Below, piece by piece: positions 1 to 11,830 of a DNA stretch of 64,000 nucleotides (positions within the stretch are counted from its first letter, which is position 1; each line of letters begins with the position of its first letter). Under the pieces are notes generated by a model. The model worked only from the letters and a program-made list of their open reading frames with translations. It made no database searches and was not told where the DNA came from. The translations under genes and the position numbers were made by a program. Origin of the DNA: Oopsacas minuta. Lineage: Eukaryota; Porifera; Hexactinellida; Lyssacinosida; Leucopsacidae. The stretch spans positions 789,557 to 853,556 of the forward strand of contig JAKMXF010000011.1 in assembly GCA_024704765.1 (NCBI GenBank). Direction: 5' to 3'.

Positions 1-373
1 AACGTATGATGATTGGTAAATTCACTTTTCCTACTGACATAATGCACCATACAAAATGTATTACAAGTAGACTTGGTTACGCCGAAAGTATTCTGAGACA
101 AATTCTACACACTTTTGAGGTCTTTCAATGTATTTCAACCAGAACACGTTTGGCAGTAGCACAAATATGTTCTTTATTACCGGTATATATTATATAAGAG
201 TATAAGAGAACCGTTTTCAAGAGGATGGTTCTTATATCCGAGTGTTACCCACTGTATCTAAATTAATATTGACTACCTTATATCAAAGATAATTTAGAAG
301 GAATTACCTACACATTCACTGACTAATCCACAACTACCTAGAGGCTAATCCTCACTACATCAATACAAATATC
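1..373. other. 3' flank of RPLP0; no gene seen
   Basis: No convincing coding region is visible in this stretch. The only structure is an imperfect inverted repeat at about 190-277. Its right end, read on the minus strand, begins TACAGTGG and contains ATATAAGAACC. It resembles the termini of the miniature element inside the phosphatase intron at 10.4 kb, so it is probably a degraded copy. Confidence 0.4.
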
Positions 374-1740
374 CTAATCAAACAATCCACCTATTCCCTC
401 ACTACCACTCTCACTATCATCTGCAGCAGGCTCATCAGCTGGTTGTTCTACTACGTCAGCCTGTTTGGCTGCAGGTTTAGCTGATGTTTGTAATTTAGCC
501 ATAGCTTCTGGATCTGAAAGGATAGTTTTGATAGCATCTGCTTCTTTGAATGAGATATCTGTGCCCAAGGCAACGCTTAGTATGTTCCTAAATCCGTACG
601 TCAAACTGTGTGTTATTGTACCAGGGAGAGGATAGCCCATACCTAAGAGGATATATAGTAGTCAGGGAGAAGACATTCATTTGGTATAATTACACGTAGA
701 ACGTAATTACAGTCAACCCCCGTTATATTGAAGCTCAAAGAACCGCGATTATTACTTTGATATAAACGATTAAATTTATATTACTTTTGAAGGTTTGGGA
801 CCATAATAGTACAATTTAAGACTTGGATATAAGCGGGTATTTCGATAAATCCGTGTTTGATATAACGGGGGTTGACTGTACAGTTAGATACTATTTCCAG
901 GTCAAATATTTGGACCAATAAATGTGAAATATTCCGTTTAAGTATCAGAGAGAAATTGCATAATATCGCAAATAGAGAAGCACATTCGCTCAGTAACTTT
1001 TAATATACAATATGACGTAATACGAAGCTAACACTTTCGAATTCGTTACCTAGTGCTGTAGCATTAAGATTAGCTATTCCTTTCTCTACAATACCCATTA
1101 CGTCATCCGTAGTCAAATCTAATAGATCAGCTTTGTAGATAGATCCCTTGTCATATACAGTTACAACCTTCAACCCGTATGAAAATGGACTGATGTTCAA
1201 CATGTTTAGTAGAGTAGCTTCGCTCGCTCCAACTTTACAATTCTTCCTGATCAGATGGAAATCATTCGTTAATTCGATTTGTCCACGTGTGATTTTCGTC
1301 GGGATTGACAGGTTCTGGAAGAAACCAGTTTTTTCTGGTCCTAGTCCACAACTTCCTTTGGGTAAATGTACGTCCAATGGGGCAATAGCACCTGTTTTAG
1401 CTGGGGCAGCTTTTTTGTTCTCCAACAGCTTATTACGGATATAAACCAGGTCAAGATGACTGAATACCATTCCGACATTATTCTTTATAAAAGGTATAAG
1501 CCTTTCTAAGTCAGGGTTATGCTCGAGGTATCCACGTATAGCCTTTTTCATGAGAGTATTTTTTCCCATAAATATTATGGCATCTCCACGTAGGGCTTGT
1601 CTTATTTGTTGCATTTGGAATGAACCAACATTGTCAGCGTTGACTAACAGGATTTTGTTGTACACAGCGAGGAATTCGGCCATCTTGACGAAGTACTCTG
1701 ATTTCCTCGTTGTTTTATCTACTTTACGTCCACCTCCCAT
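374..1740 (-). CDS. RPLP0: 60S acidic ribosomal protein P0 (uL10), two exons
   Basis: P0 anchors the P1/P2 stalk on the large ribosomal subunit, where elongation factors bind. Exon 1 runs 1740 to 1017 and exon 2 runs 642 to 374, together 330 codons; the human protein is 317 aa. The N-terminus has the uL10 fold, with the family segment FMGKNTLMKKAIRGYLE near residue 57. The protein ends in an Ala-rich hinge and an acidic tail closing in GGLFD, the eukaryotic P-protein signature for recruiting elongation factors. I placed the junction so that the product reads SFVLRMGYPLPG, which aligns with the conserved S-x-x-L-x-x-GYP of P0. The donor used there (GTCATA) is weak, but the frame fits exactly. 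The 374-bp intron holds a 173-bp inverted-repeat element. The identification is firm; the exact junction is inferred. Confidence 0.95.
708..880. repeat. MITE family 1 copy, in RPLP0 intron
   Basis: A palindromic element begins TACAGTCAACCCCCGTTATA and ends in the reverse complement (ataacgggggttgactgta). The internal motifs TTTGGGACCATA and GCGGGTATTTCGATAAATCC recur in other copies. TA at both ends fits a TA target duplication, as in Tc1/mariner/pogo-type elements. No coding capacity. Confidence 0.85.
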
Positions 1741-2474
1741 TTATTTAACTGGAAATAACTAATAAAATAGAAGTATTAGTAGTTCAAACAATGCGTAACG
1801 CTTCCATACTATACTTTTACGTTACAATAGCGTGACAAAGGGAGAGTTTCGTTACATAACATTTGAAATAAATGCATTTGTAGCATACTTGTTTCGAGAA
1901 AATGCATTGAAGAATCCCTGGAAACAAAAATTTCGCCATAAGTGAACTTACGAGTATATTTAGTGCAGTGTTTCCCAATCCGTGGTTCATTCACGCCTAG
2001 CGCGCGCGGATCACGAGAAGTATTTGCATACTTGCCAACCCTCCAGGATGCTGAATTATAACGAGATTGTACAAACAATTTAAGGAAATGTTTGCAAAGT
2101 CCTCGTGAATTGTGTAACCTGATTCTAAATAGAATAAGCTTTATATGTATTTATGGCCTAAAAGCTAAAAATAGAATTGTGCATACCAAGTATCGAATTG
2201 CTATCAACCAAAGGATAATTTAATAACTACCACAATACATAATTGATAATTCTTGCTAGCAAAAACATCTTGTAGGATGTACTCAAAAGCAAAGTATAAA
2301 TAAATATTTATATAAATATTATATAAATAATGCGAAGAAATGATAACTTTACGTGGAAAGAAGACCAAATACGTGGTGCTGAAATATGATACAAGAGAGA
2401 ATGATTACAATGTGCAACTCGTGCGAGTCTGAATAAATTTCTCCTACTGTAGAACTCATTACAAATAGTATATA
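1741..2474. other. Intergenic region between divergent RPLP0 and the 2.5-kb gene
   Basis: This region must hold the promoters of both flanking divergent genes. No gene was recognised. A segment at about 1966-2055 contains AGTGTTTCCCAATCCGTGG and TACTTGCCAACCCTCC. The first resembles hAT transposon termini and the second recurs inverted at about 24.0 kb, so this is probably an old repeat. Confidence 0.4.
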
Positions 2475-5342
2475 ATGAATAGAAATTTTGAGATTTTAAA
2501 TAACACAATGACCGAAATAAGTGAACAATCATTTGAAACTATTCCAATTGAAAATTGGTCGCTATTAAACACTGAAGAATGGCTCAAATCTTGCCTCAAC
2601 AAATACCAAATGGATGATCCAAAAATCTACACAAAAATCAAAATAAAAGGCAAAGGGCTAAAAATACTTCATGAGTTTCGTGAGCTGAATAAACATTTTT
2701 CAGAAGAACATGCAAATATACTACACCAAGATCTGGACTTGAAGCTAGGACGAAAAATCTCAACCCGAAGGAAACCCACACTACAACTTGTAGATAAATT
2801 TGAAAAACAACTCGATGAAATAAACGTTGATTTCGGGAAAATGTTAGACCGAATCCCTGACCGTCCGTATGCAAACGAACTTATTATAGAAGCGCTATAC
2901 TCTCTGGGTAAAGGAAATATTTTCCCTATAGAATGCCTCGTTTCGCGGATGGTGAATACGCTCTACAAACAATATACAGTATCCAGTACAAGCAGTACGG
3001 CCCTCCATCACTTGGAAAATGGTCACGTTAGGTTGTGTTTGCCAATCGATGATGCAGTAGGCGCGTTTGTACAAAAATTCTATCTACACGGGTACCCGTC
3101 TTTAGCTGAATTGATGCTAGAAAACATTCTATATCTTGGTCAGCTCGGAGCAGTTAGTAGCAACTACGGAGTCGAGCAATGTCCAGCTGTTGTCATTGTC
3201 CCGAGTCAACAAAAAAATAAACAATCCATTGATAGTGGTTACGATAGTACGAAAACAACTCCTCGCACGAGCACTGAACTAACGCAAAATAATCATTATT
3301 TAAATACACTTGAAACGGTATTTGAATATTCAGATTCGGACGAGATTGAACCAGACCAATCGCTTTATTCTCCAGTCTGGGAGACATTTCAGGAAGCCTC
3401 GTGGCATCATAATTCGGTTTTTATCGAAGGTAACAATATTATTGTCGATTACGCAACAGACGAAATCGCTGATGATAGAAAACTAACATTCAATTACGAT
3501 TCAGATTTGGTGATAAAATTCGATGTTACTTGCGGGAAAGATTCGAAAATCATCACAAACAAAGATAAATCATTCACAGTTAAAATCGAGAATAATACCA
3601 AAAATGACGTCGGTTTTTCTCTACGGGTTTATAACTTATCATTACCAGGAGATATCAAAGTATTGTATCCACAGACAGGATCAACATTCCGGATCTTACA
3701 AAGGGAAGATGATGATAAACGCGATCACATCTGGCAGCATGACATCGAGTTGATACAATCGTTGATTGATCAGTCCGGCGATTACGTAATCTTTGAATTG
3801 GTCGTTTGCTCGCTAAAGAACGAACTCTTGGATAGTATAAAAGGCAATACCTGGAATATACAACGTAACTTCATACAAGTCCAATGCTCAAATTACAACA
3901 ATTCAACGACTGACCCAGAAACAATAAAAGAATTGTATTCACTGTCGAATACGATGATGGGTAACGGAAAACGCAAAAAATCCCTGAAAATAATCCTCGA
4001 ATCGCTCTACTATTACATGTACAATAACGAAGAGAAAGCATATTGGCTTGCAACGCAACTTTTACTTCTGCCAGACTTCCAAAGACCGCAATTTCTAGTT
4101 TTTATCTGGGCGCAAATTGGTACATACATTTACCAAGGAAAAGACCTGGACTTTTCGCAGCACAGGAGGTTAATCGCGCTTATTAACGCTGTAAATTCTA
4201 TAAAAAAGAAAATCGAAAGATTGAACACAAAAATTCTCACCAGCATTGTAGAATCCACGGATAAAACTGTCAATATACTGCAACAATATTTGGAAAGACA
4301 AAGAATGCGAAAATCACAAAGTTATCCAGATGATTTGTCAGAGTCATCATCTCCTCTTCCAATCATCTCAATAAAACCGGCTACACCCGAAACTCATGAC
4401 AATTCGCCTCCACCATCAAGACATCAATCATTCACTATACACCCTTCAATTTCTGAACCTAATCTCCACAATTTATGTGTTGGTAAAAACGAACGTTCAA
4501 AAGCGAAACCAAAACTACTCCAATACAAAAAGTTAAGGAAAGCCAGTAGAAGTAAGGACAATATTACATTTGGAAATTGCGTAGTTACATGTCCACCATC
4601 ACCTACAGAATTCGAGATTGATTTTAGCTATGCGATAATGGATACCACTACATCTCAAACAACCATTATCCCGGGTGTACGTCATTTGGCAACGCTAGTA
4701 CTGGAGAATAATCTGGATAAGGAAAGATACATTGAACCGTTTGAAATCAAATTTCCAATTCCACGGAAAGTTTCAAAATTGATGACAATGCGTGTCGCGT
4801 ATCAAGATGGGCAAAATAATGAAGAAATTTTGGATACAATTCAAACAAATTTTAAAGCGGATTCATGGTCAATTTTGGCTCCACGAAACGGTACATATCT
4901 CATTATAGGCTTGGACCCTTTACCGGAAAAGTTGACAAGATACGTAGCAAACGATATATTTTGCGTTAGGCCATTATACGTGCAAATATGGTACAAGCAA
5001 GTAGGGGCATATGGAAAATGGTGTGAAATTTGGTGCTGCATTTCGTGTAAAAAGAACTTGTTAATTAGACCACCTCATGTTGAAGCATGGCCGCTTAGCA
5101 AAGCAGTTATAAACACTAGATCAAATGACAAAATCGAATTTTCATTGCTACCAACAAACGGATATATTTCTGCAGCTAATGAACTAGATATGAAATATGA
5201 ATTTCTTTTAACTGAAACACAAGGGATATTTAATTTTGTACATATTCTAAATTTAGAAATTGTTGGCAGTGAAATCATGTTTCGGATAAATTCTCAAGAA
5301 GATGCAATTGAGAAAGAAATACAAATTGGAACATTCTTATAA
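2475..5342 (+). CDS. Large unrecognised protein, possible N-terminal SAM-like domain
   Basis: This is a single uninterrupted 955-codon frame. I do not recognise the family. Translation may start at 2475 or at a second in-frame ATG at 2508. Residues about 25-75 (starting IENWSLLNTEEWLKSCLNKY) have the spacing of a SAM domain: Trp, an acidic-WL helix, and a KGKGLKIL-like core. This is only a pattern match. Three conserved-looking blocks follow: residues about 340-480, rich in beta-strand-like sequence; a helical block at about 500-620; and a C-terminal block from about 710 containing a WCEIWCCISCKK stretch. A low-complexity Ser/Pro-rich linker lies between the last two (about 620-700). No signal peptide or membrane span is evident. 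Coding over nearly 3 kb without a stop makes it a real gene; its function is unknown. Confidence 0.75.
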   Translation: MNRNFEILNNTMTEISEQSFETIPIENWSLLNTEEWLKSCLNKYQMDDPKIYTKIKIKGKGLKILHEFRELNKHFSEEHANILHQDLDLKLGRKISTRRKPTLQLVDKFEKQLDEINVDFGKMLDRIPDRPYANELIIEALYSLGKGNIFPIECLVSRMVNTLYKQYTVSSTSSTALHHLENGHVRLCLPIDDAVGAFVQKFYLHGYPSLAELMLENILYLGQLGAVSSNYGVEQCPAVVIVPSQQKNKQSIDSGYDSTKTTPRTSTELTQNNHYLNTLETVFEYSDSDEIEPDQSLYSPVWETFQEASWHHNSVFIEGNNIIVDYATDEIADDRKLTFNYDSDLVIKFDVTCGKDSKIITNKDKSFTVKIENNTKNDVGFSLRVYNLSLPGDIKVLYPQTGSTFRILQREDDDKRDHIWQHDIELIQSLIDQSGDYVIFELVVCSLKNELLDSIKGNTWNIQRNFIQVQCSNYNNSTTDPETIKELYSLSNTMMGNGKRKKSLKIILESLYYYMYNNEEKAYWLATQLLLLPDFQRPQFLVFIWAQIGTYIYQGKDLDFSQHRRLIALINAVNSIKKKIERLNTKILTSIVESTDKTVNILQQYLERQRMRKSQSYPDDLSESSSPLPIISIKPATPETHDNSPPPSRHQSFTIHPSISEPNLHNLCVGKNERSKAKPKLLQYKKLRKASRSKDNITFGNCVVTCPPSPTEFEIDFSYAIMDTTTSQTTIIPGVRHLATLVLENNLDKERYIEPFEIKFPIPRKVSKLMTMRVAYQDGQNNEEILDTIQTNFKADSWSILAPRNGTYLIIGLDPLPEKLTRYVANDIFCVRPLYVQIWYKQVGAYGKWCEIWCCISCKKNLLIRPPHVEAWPLSKAVINTRSNDKIEFSLLPTNGYISAANELDMKYEFLLTETQGIFNFVHILNLEIVGSEIMFRINSQEDAIEKEIQIGTFL

Positions 5343-6637
5343 ATAATTTTAATCCTAATGCTCTGGAATATTGTATAAAATTTGTTACTTCTATCACACT
5401 TTCTATGTATTTTATTGGTTTTTGAATATTTTCTATACTTATATTAGTTGTAAATTTCTATACTTATATTATTGTAAATTTCTATACTTATATTACTTGT
5501 AAATTTCTTGAGACAATATTATTAAACAAATATTTTTGAGGAGTTAGACTATGAATATAAGTCCATTGTAGAAAATTATAACAGAGGAATTAGGAGATTA
5601 TAATCAATGATACAAACCAGTAAAATCTCAGGGCTACTAGAATAGCGTGGGTGATTATTATTAATTAATTAAGTAATTAATCAATATTTGACACTTAATA
5701 TGCAAATGAGAAGAAACTTCTAATCTTCTAACCTGCCCTATTTGTTAAATATTACAGTCTACGATTGCAAATATTTCAACAGACCTACTACGATATCTCT
5801 CACCTACGAGTAATTCGCCAGATATATTCACAGAACCTCCAATTGGTTGTATAATTCTCCAAATTAATATCCATTCAAATAATTATTCAATGATTCTACC
5901 AATTTAGGCTTCATACAATCTATAGTGGCTAAATATAGATTTTATGATGTAATGTGAAATAAAGAAGCTATTGAATATACGATACTATGCCTTTGGAGAA
6001 TCTCATCAGCTAGGGTATATAAAGACTGTACAAGATATATTTGTATGGGAATTATATGTTAAAATTCGAATTTGAACGTTGGCCAAAAGATACTGTGAAG
6101 AAAACACCTTCTAAAGAAGTTAGAAGCGTAAGTTATACAAATAGGAAAGTCGTAATTTCATGATTTTAGATCTAGGAATCACTGTCAATTTTTCCAGAAA
6201 TTTTACTGTGATAAATTCAGTCTGAGATATTCGGGCATCTAAAAATATTAACTATGATGATAACGTGAAGATCAAAGTATTTGTAGCATCAATGAGTTAT
6301 TAATAAATCAGAAATGTATAAATATTGAAAACTTGTTAAATAAAAATCTCAATAAACTATTCTACAATTCCCAAATTTTGAAAATACTTCAATCTGACAA
6401 TTTTATTATTTAGATTATAAGAAGTTTGAAAAGCAACAGCCAGAGACAGAGGCGAATATTTTTGTGTTAAAATTTGACTGGTAATGGAAAATATTGCTTC
6501 TACAAAAACGAAAAGAGAGGATAAGACATTTAGTGGGTTTTCTGACAGTACTCAATCGCAGAAGTTTATAAATCATAAAATATACTCGATTCATTGGCCA
6601 ACTCCAGGTTATTTTGATAAAGGATTGTGTTAGAATT
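5343..6637. other. Intergenic region with a short tandem repeat
   Basis: No gene is visible. AT-rich sequence lies between the large unknown gene and the phosphatase, both on the plus strand. It should contain the 3' end of the former and the promoter, and perhaps a non-coding or short 5' exon, of the latter. An acceptor-like CCAACTCCAG at about 6600 leaves open an upstream first exon. Confidence 0.4.
5430..5506. repeat. Three-copy ~25-bp tandem repeat
   Basis: The unit TTCTATACTTATATTA followed by a few variable bases and TTGTAAA is repeated three times head to tail, about 90 bp after the stop codon of the preceding gene. It differs only by small indels between copies. It looks like a local AT-rich tandem duplication in the 3' flank, with no evident function. 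Confidence 0.8.
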
Positions 6638-9600
6638 ATGTTGAAAGGACCTCTAGTAATGAATGGTAACTTACCAAGAAATGAGATTGTGGGAATAACT
6701 ACAAGTACGTATATTGTTCCGAGTATAAGAAGCAGAGATGTTGCAGAAATGATACAAAATGGTACGTATGTTATTATATTCTATGTTGTATATTTCACTG
6801 TATTTGTGTATTAGTACTAACGGATAGCTGGGTGCATAACTTCTTTTACAAATTTCCCTGGCTTTCATGTATAACCCCAAAGTAAGGAGAAATATTGCAA
6901 AAAAACTTGGCAAGTATGTAGGTTATCCACTCTGAGAATTTGAATTTGGAAATTCTCTATCTACATATAAGAGCATAAGCAAGGTCGTATCCATTAGTTT
7001 ACTACGGTTGGTAGTACCTCTACATTAATTCTTGCCTACTGCCCTAAAATTTCATTTCTAGACTTGAGTTTCAAACCTCGAGTTTATGGTAGTGTCATGG
7101 CATTGGCGGTCAACTGGTCTAGAATATAGAAAATGGGTTCATTGCCTCCCAAACCCTATCATAGTTAGACTACACATCATTTTCTGTAGATTAGCGGTTT
7201 CGTTAACTGAATATTTCACTATAAATGTCTACTTCTTGTATAGGAAGAATGTTTGAACTAGTCGAAATGACATGACATTAAAACCAGCTCAGCACATGTG
7301 TCAAAACGTAAAATTAAAATATGTTATGTAGCCATTAAATGATATACAATTGACTCTGCTTATTCGAAAAACCTTCTCTTGCTGTTTATAAACAAAACAA
7401 TATGTTTAAATAGCTTATAAACATTCGTAGAATACATACGTCATTTTGGTATGTTAAAATCTCACAAAATTAATTAATGGCCATGACGTATAACCAATCA
7501 ATAAGATAGTCAGGAGTTTGCGTTCTAACTTTAGAAGATAAAACTGATTAGGGAAGCAGTTTTTATTTATTTCTGTATATTTTTAGAAAAAGAATTAATC
7601 CTGATTGATTGCAGGAATGAGAACGAATTTTCGCAGACTCACGTCAAAAATGCAGTATTATTGAATAATAATCCTCTTATGGTGAAAAGATTTTTGAAAG
7701 GGTCAAAACAGTTATCCGATCTTTTATTAGTGTCGAAAAACGCGAATGAAATTGTTAGTAAAATGGAAAAAATTCAAACTATATTCTATGATAGTGGAAG
7801 TATCCAAGGCTCGATGAAAGATATATTACAGCATCTGGTAGTGAAAAAGAATTTAAATGTAAAAGCGATGGAAGGTAAATTTGAAAAGTTTTAATGCTCT
7901 AAATTGTGTGTAACATTATCCAGTGAATATCAATTTGCATTAAGTTAATCACAGACATACTCCGCCCAATAATAACATACTTTACGATGTCCAGATTTGA
8001 AATTGAACGGGTGGCGTCCTTATTTAAGGTTTAATTATTTAATTATTAGATTATATGCAAGAATTCAGTTTTAAAAATTGGTTATTTTAACGAGTTATTG
8101 TCAAAAGTAAATGTTGATGGGAATTCGGGGGTTTTTTCGAAATAATCCAAAAATTCAGAATTCTAGACAAAAATACATATTTCAATAGATTTTGTGATTG
8201 AAATTTTGCGAAAATCGCTCAACTCGTACATTAGTATACTCATAGCCGTTTTCATTACTAAATGACGCCAATATTATTACAAATTATTCCAACTCTCTCA
8301 CAATAAACACAAAAATTATTGGACAACATAATACGAATTGACAATTGAATATTTTAGAAAATGAAAATATAAATAAACACTATGACAATTACATTCATCA
8401 CACTGATTGCCATTTCTCTCATCTCTTCAAAAAGATTACTACCGAATCATCAAGTAGAATTTGAATGGTAGTGCTTTGTAGAAACGAAAATATTCTTGTT
8501 TAGTTCAACATTATAACACCAAATTCCAAAGAAATAGACATTAAAATATACTATTTGATCTCGATTTCGCAATCATCCCTAGATATTATACAACACAAAT
8601 CCAAGTCGATTCCGTCACATAATAATGTCTGATACCGCTAAAAAAAACGCACATTAGGAGGTTTCTAATATTAAGAAATTTGCTAGTTTTCTCTCTTGGA
8701 ATTTCTAATAATAATAATCCCTCTCTTAACATGATTATACATTTTCGGATGGCAATTATAATTAATATTTTAAGCAGAATGTTCGCCCAGATTATGAGGA
8801 ACCATTTAGAGGTATACTATTTTCATTCGAATCGGGAAATTTCTGGCTTCTAACCTATAATATACTAAAATAAGATATTAATAATTAACACTAATGGTGG
8901 TATATAAATAATCATACACACCTACTAAGAATACTATAAATTAGTATAGCGCTATCAGTTACAGTGGAGTCTCAGAATTCCAGACACATTGAGGACATGA
9001 TATCTCTCCGTTGTAGAGAATTGTCCGCTACTCGGAGACTGCTTAAGTAGTAATTAAATGCTTGGAAAATTCAATCTGTGCACGCGGTTTGTCCATTGTA
9101 GGGGGTTGTCCGCTTCTCGGAGTCTCCGTTTTGGGAGACTCCACTGTATATCAAAGCCATCATGCATTTGAGGTAACCAGAGTGTCTATGTGCTTATTAT
9201 ATGGGATTTTGTCTAGCAATTAAATTTACAATAGAGGGCAACATTCTCTAATAAGTTATATAGTGCAAGGGGGACTAGTATTCAGTCAGTTACAGGAGTT
9301 CCTCTCGAAGGATTTATTGTTGCAGTTGGACCTCAAAAAGTGTGCCCCATCGCCATCCCCCGGATTCGGCGGCTATGACCAAGGGCGTAAAATCTAATCT
9401 CTTTGATAAACCGATTTGTTATTAGGTGGATTTCAGGAGTTTAGTAGCACATACCAAGATCTATGTACAGACCCTTGTTTAGAATCACGAGACAGTGGAG
9501 AAAATCTATTGTCATACTGTAATGTAATTTCTACTGCTGAATGGGAGAAAGCACCTCCAGCGAAAATACTACCACATTTAGTATGTTTATACACACATTT

Positions 9601-11023
9601 GATTTTAATGCATTCTACGTACGTATACCATTTTAGGTGTTAGGCAATGTGTATGATGCTGATAATAAGCAAGTGTTACAAAAGTTAAATGTTGGGTATA
9701 TTATTAATGTATCTGAACACATTCCGTTCAAGTTTGAGAAAGATTTCAAATATTTTCGAGTACCAACTAAGGATAATACTGGAGCTAATCTGACAACGTA
9801 TTTCAACGGGGCTTTTGAATTCATTGGTAAGTAGATTGTAGGTAATGGATTGTGATTTAACTTTTTCAATATACTTGTATGTCAGTGGCTTTCATGCTGG
9901 CGAATTCAGATTTCAAAATTCGCAGGTTTGAGTTTCAGTCAACTCTCGTTATATCGAAGCTCAAAGGGCAGCGATATAACCCCGATGAAGTTAATGTTAC
10001 TTTGATGGTTTGGGACCATATTTGTACAATTTAATATTTCGATATATCCGTGTCCAATATATTGAGAGTTGACTGTAATAAATAGATGTGATCAATATTT
10101 GATAATTTAATTCGAATTTCCATAAACACACAAAATTTATCGGAATTATCTGTAATTATTTTACCCAGAAACAGCTAGAACTAAAGGATCAGTGGTGTTC
10201 ATACATTGTCATGCTGGTATATCTAGATCTGTATCAATTACCATTGCGTATATGATAAAATACTACAAAATGGGATTATACCAAGCATACAACTTTATCA
10301 AAGCCAGGAGACCGTGTGTTGCACCTAATCTTAACTTTATGGGACAACTACTTGCATTTGAGAAACAGGTAATAATAGCTAATACAGTGGATGCCGGTTA
10401 TAAGAACACAGGACATAAGCATATATATTATATGACTGTTATAAGAAAATACATTTGCTACTCCCAAGGAGGTTCTTATAACTCGCATCCACTCTAATTT
10501 AATAAGGAGATTCGATATTAAATAATACCCAAATCTTCATGTCCAGGTCCGTGAAGAGGAACTTAAAACTCCCGTACAACATAAAAACATGGATAGTTCA
10601 GGAGGGGCATCTTCTGGAGATAGCATATCCCTTGTTTCAAAACTAATCAACATTCCATCCATGGTTAATTCAAGTTTAGATGAGGACTATGTTACAATGG
10701 ATGAAACGCCAAAATTGGAAGAAAATAGTTTTGGATCTGTTTTTGAGTCAAACGAGAAATTGAATTTAGCTCCAAAGTTAAAAATTCCCCCACAGTTCGC
10801 TCCCTATGCCCCAGGTAGTAAATATCAAACAAATCAAATTCAAGTCTATTTGACTCAAACGGAATGGAATGACTTGGAATACGTGGGTAAACATACTTTA
10901 TCCCCGCGAAATGAGACTCAACATCCAGTTCCGGGGGAGAGACGAGGTTCTGTTGCTCGAATGGTTGATTCATTTGAACACCATCTTCAAACTAATCCAA
11001 CTCCTAACCTTGAAGAAGTCTGA
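6638..11023 (+). CDS. MAP kinase phosphatase, dual-specificity (DUSP10/DUSP8-16-like), six exons
   Basis: The gene encodes a rhodanese/CH2 MAPK-docking domain followed by a dual-specificity phosphatase domain, the layout of MAP kinase phosphatases. Exons are about 6638-6761, 7587-7874, 9426-9580, 9637-9826, 10169-10378 and 10547-11023. All junctions are GT-AG and phase-consistent. The rhodanese part shows LILIDCRNENEFSQTHVKNA and ends with GGFQEFSSTYQDLC. The catalytic domain begins ILPHLVLGNVYDADNKQ. The active-site loop HCHAGISRS contains the Cys nucleophile and Arg of HCx5R, and it is followed by the family motif ARRPCVAPNLNFMGQL. The general-acid Asp is probably in PTKDNTG. The ~155-residue C-terminal tail is Ser/Thr-rich without a recognised domain. 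Sequence resembles DUSP10 in the LNVGYIINV region, but a DUSP8/16 relationship is possible. The true first ATG is uncertain. Confidence 0.9.
8960..9148. repeat. Inverted-repeat element (TACAGTGGAGTCTC termini), in phosphatase intron 2
   Basis: Exact 14-bp terminal inverted repeats, TACAGTGGAGTCTC at 8960 and its complement ending at 9148, bound a 189-bp non-coding segment. Inside, GTTGTAGAGAATTGTCCGCT and GTTGTAGG..TTGTCCGCTTCTCGGAG form a direct duplication. The terminal TA suggests a TA target duplication, so it is a MITE of Tc1/mariner-like type. Confidence 0.85.
9934..10077. repeat. MITE family 1 copy, in phosphatase intron 4
   Basis: Inverted termini CAGTCAACTCTCGTTATAT and its near-complement ending GTTGACTGTA, with the family's internal TTTGGGACCATATTTGTACA. 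It occupies about 144 of the 342 bp of the intron. Confidence 0.85.
10389..10495. repeat. Inverted-repeat element (TACAGTGGATGC termini), in phosphatase intron 5
   Basis: The left arm ACAGTGGATGCCGGTTATAA pairs with a right arm that reads, on the minus strand, AGTGGATGCGAGTTATAAGA. It spans most of the 168-bp intron. The GGTTCTTATA motif recurs near position 230, suggesting a low-copy family. Confidence 0.7.
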
Positions 11024-11830
11024 TCCCCCCCGACTTGTACTAATTGGTACTTTTCACATATTTTAAGTTTTTATTACACACGCTTACATTTACTCTCTCT
11101 TTCTCTCTATCTCTCCCAAATGTGGCTACACTCAACTCTCGCAATGTAATTCTGCTAATATTATTAATAGTAGAGTAAGCTTTTTATGTAGAATTACATT
11201 AGAACGTAATAAATAATATAATTTTGACTTATTAATCTGTTGTTGAAGTTGATATTAGGACTGGGAATTATGAAGTTGATGGGGCTAGTATTCATGGTCA
11301 AGGAGATTTGCATATTCAATTTAGCAATACAGACTCTCTCTATTATCCATGGTGTATATTTCAAAATATAGTGAACTGAAAACGTCCGTATTTCATAGCC
11401 GATCCCAGGATTATTCCGGGATTTGACGTCATATCTAGGGAAATATTGGATGTTTCTTGCAATTTTCTGACGAATTAGTGGGAAATCCAGGGAATATCTT
11501 GAGCTGTCGGGATTTCGAGTTAAATGTCAGGGAAATTTCATTATTCAAAAGAGACAAAATTTACTTGTACTTCAATCTAAGCAACGTTGTTTACTACCCT
11601 CTTAAAATTCAGATCTTTTATTATTCTATAAATTATGTTCAAATTTATTAACACAAATACTATAAATATAAATAAGACTGGTTTGATACGAATCTTCCTT
11701 CTGTTTATTCTGGGATCTTGTGTTTATTACGTGCTTGTGTGCAGATATTGATTGTTATTTTAGCCATTCTACGGCGAAGTGAGTGAAAGTTGAATTCTCT
11801 ATTCAGGGGATTTATTGCATACTTATCCAT
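11024..11830. other. Convergent 3' intergenic region
   Basis: This lies between the convergent 3' ends of the phosphatase and the TGF-beta-like gene. It has a CT-rich run at about 11093-11118 and a segment around 11405-11530 with repeated GGGATTT/CAGGGAAAT-type words that look repeat-derived. No coding region was recognised. Confidence 0.4.
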
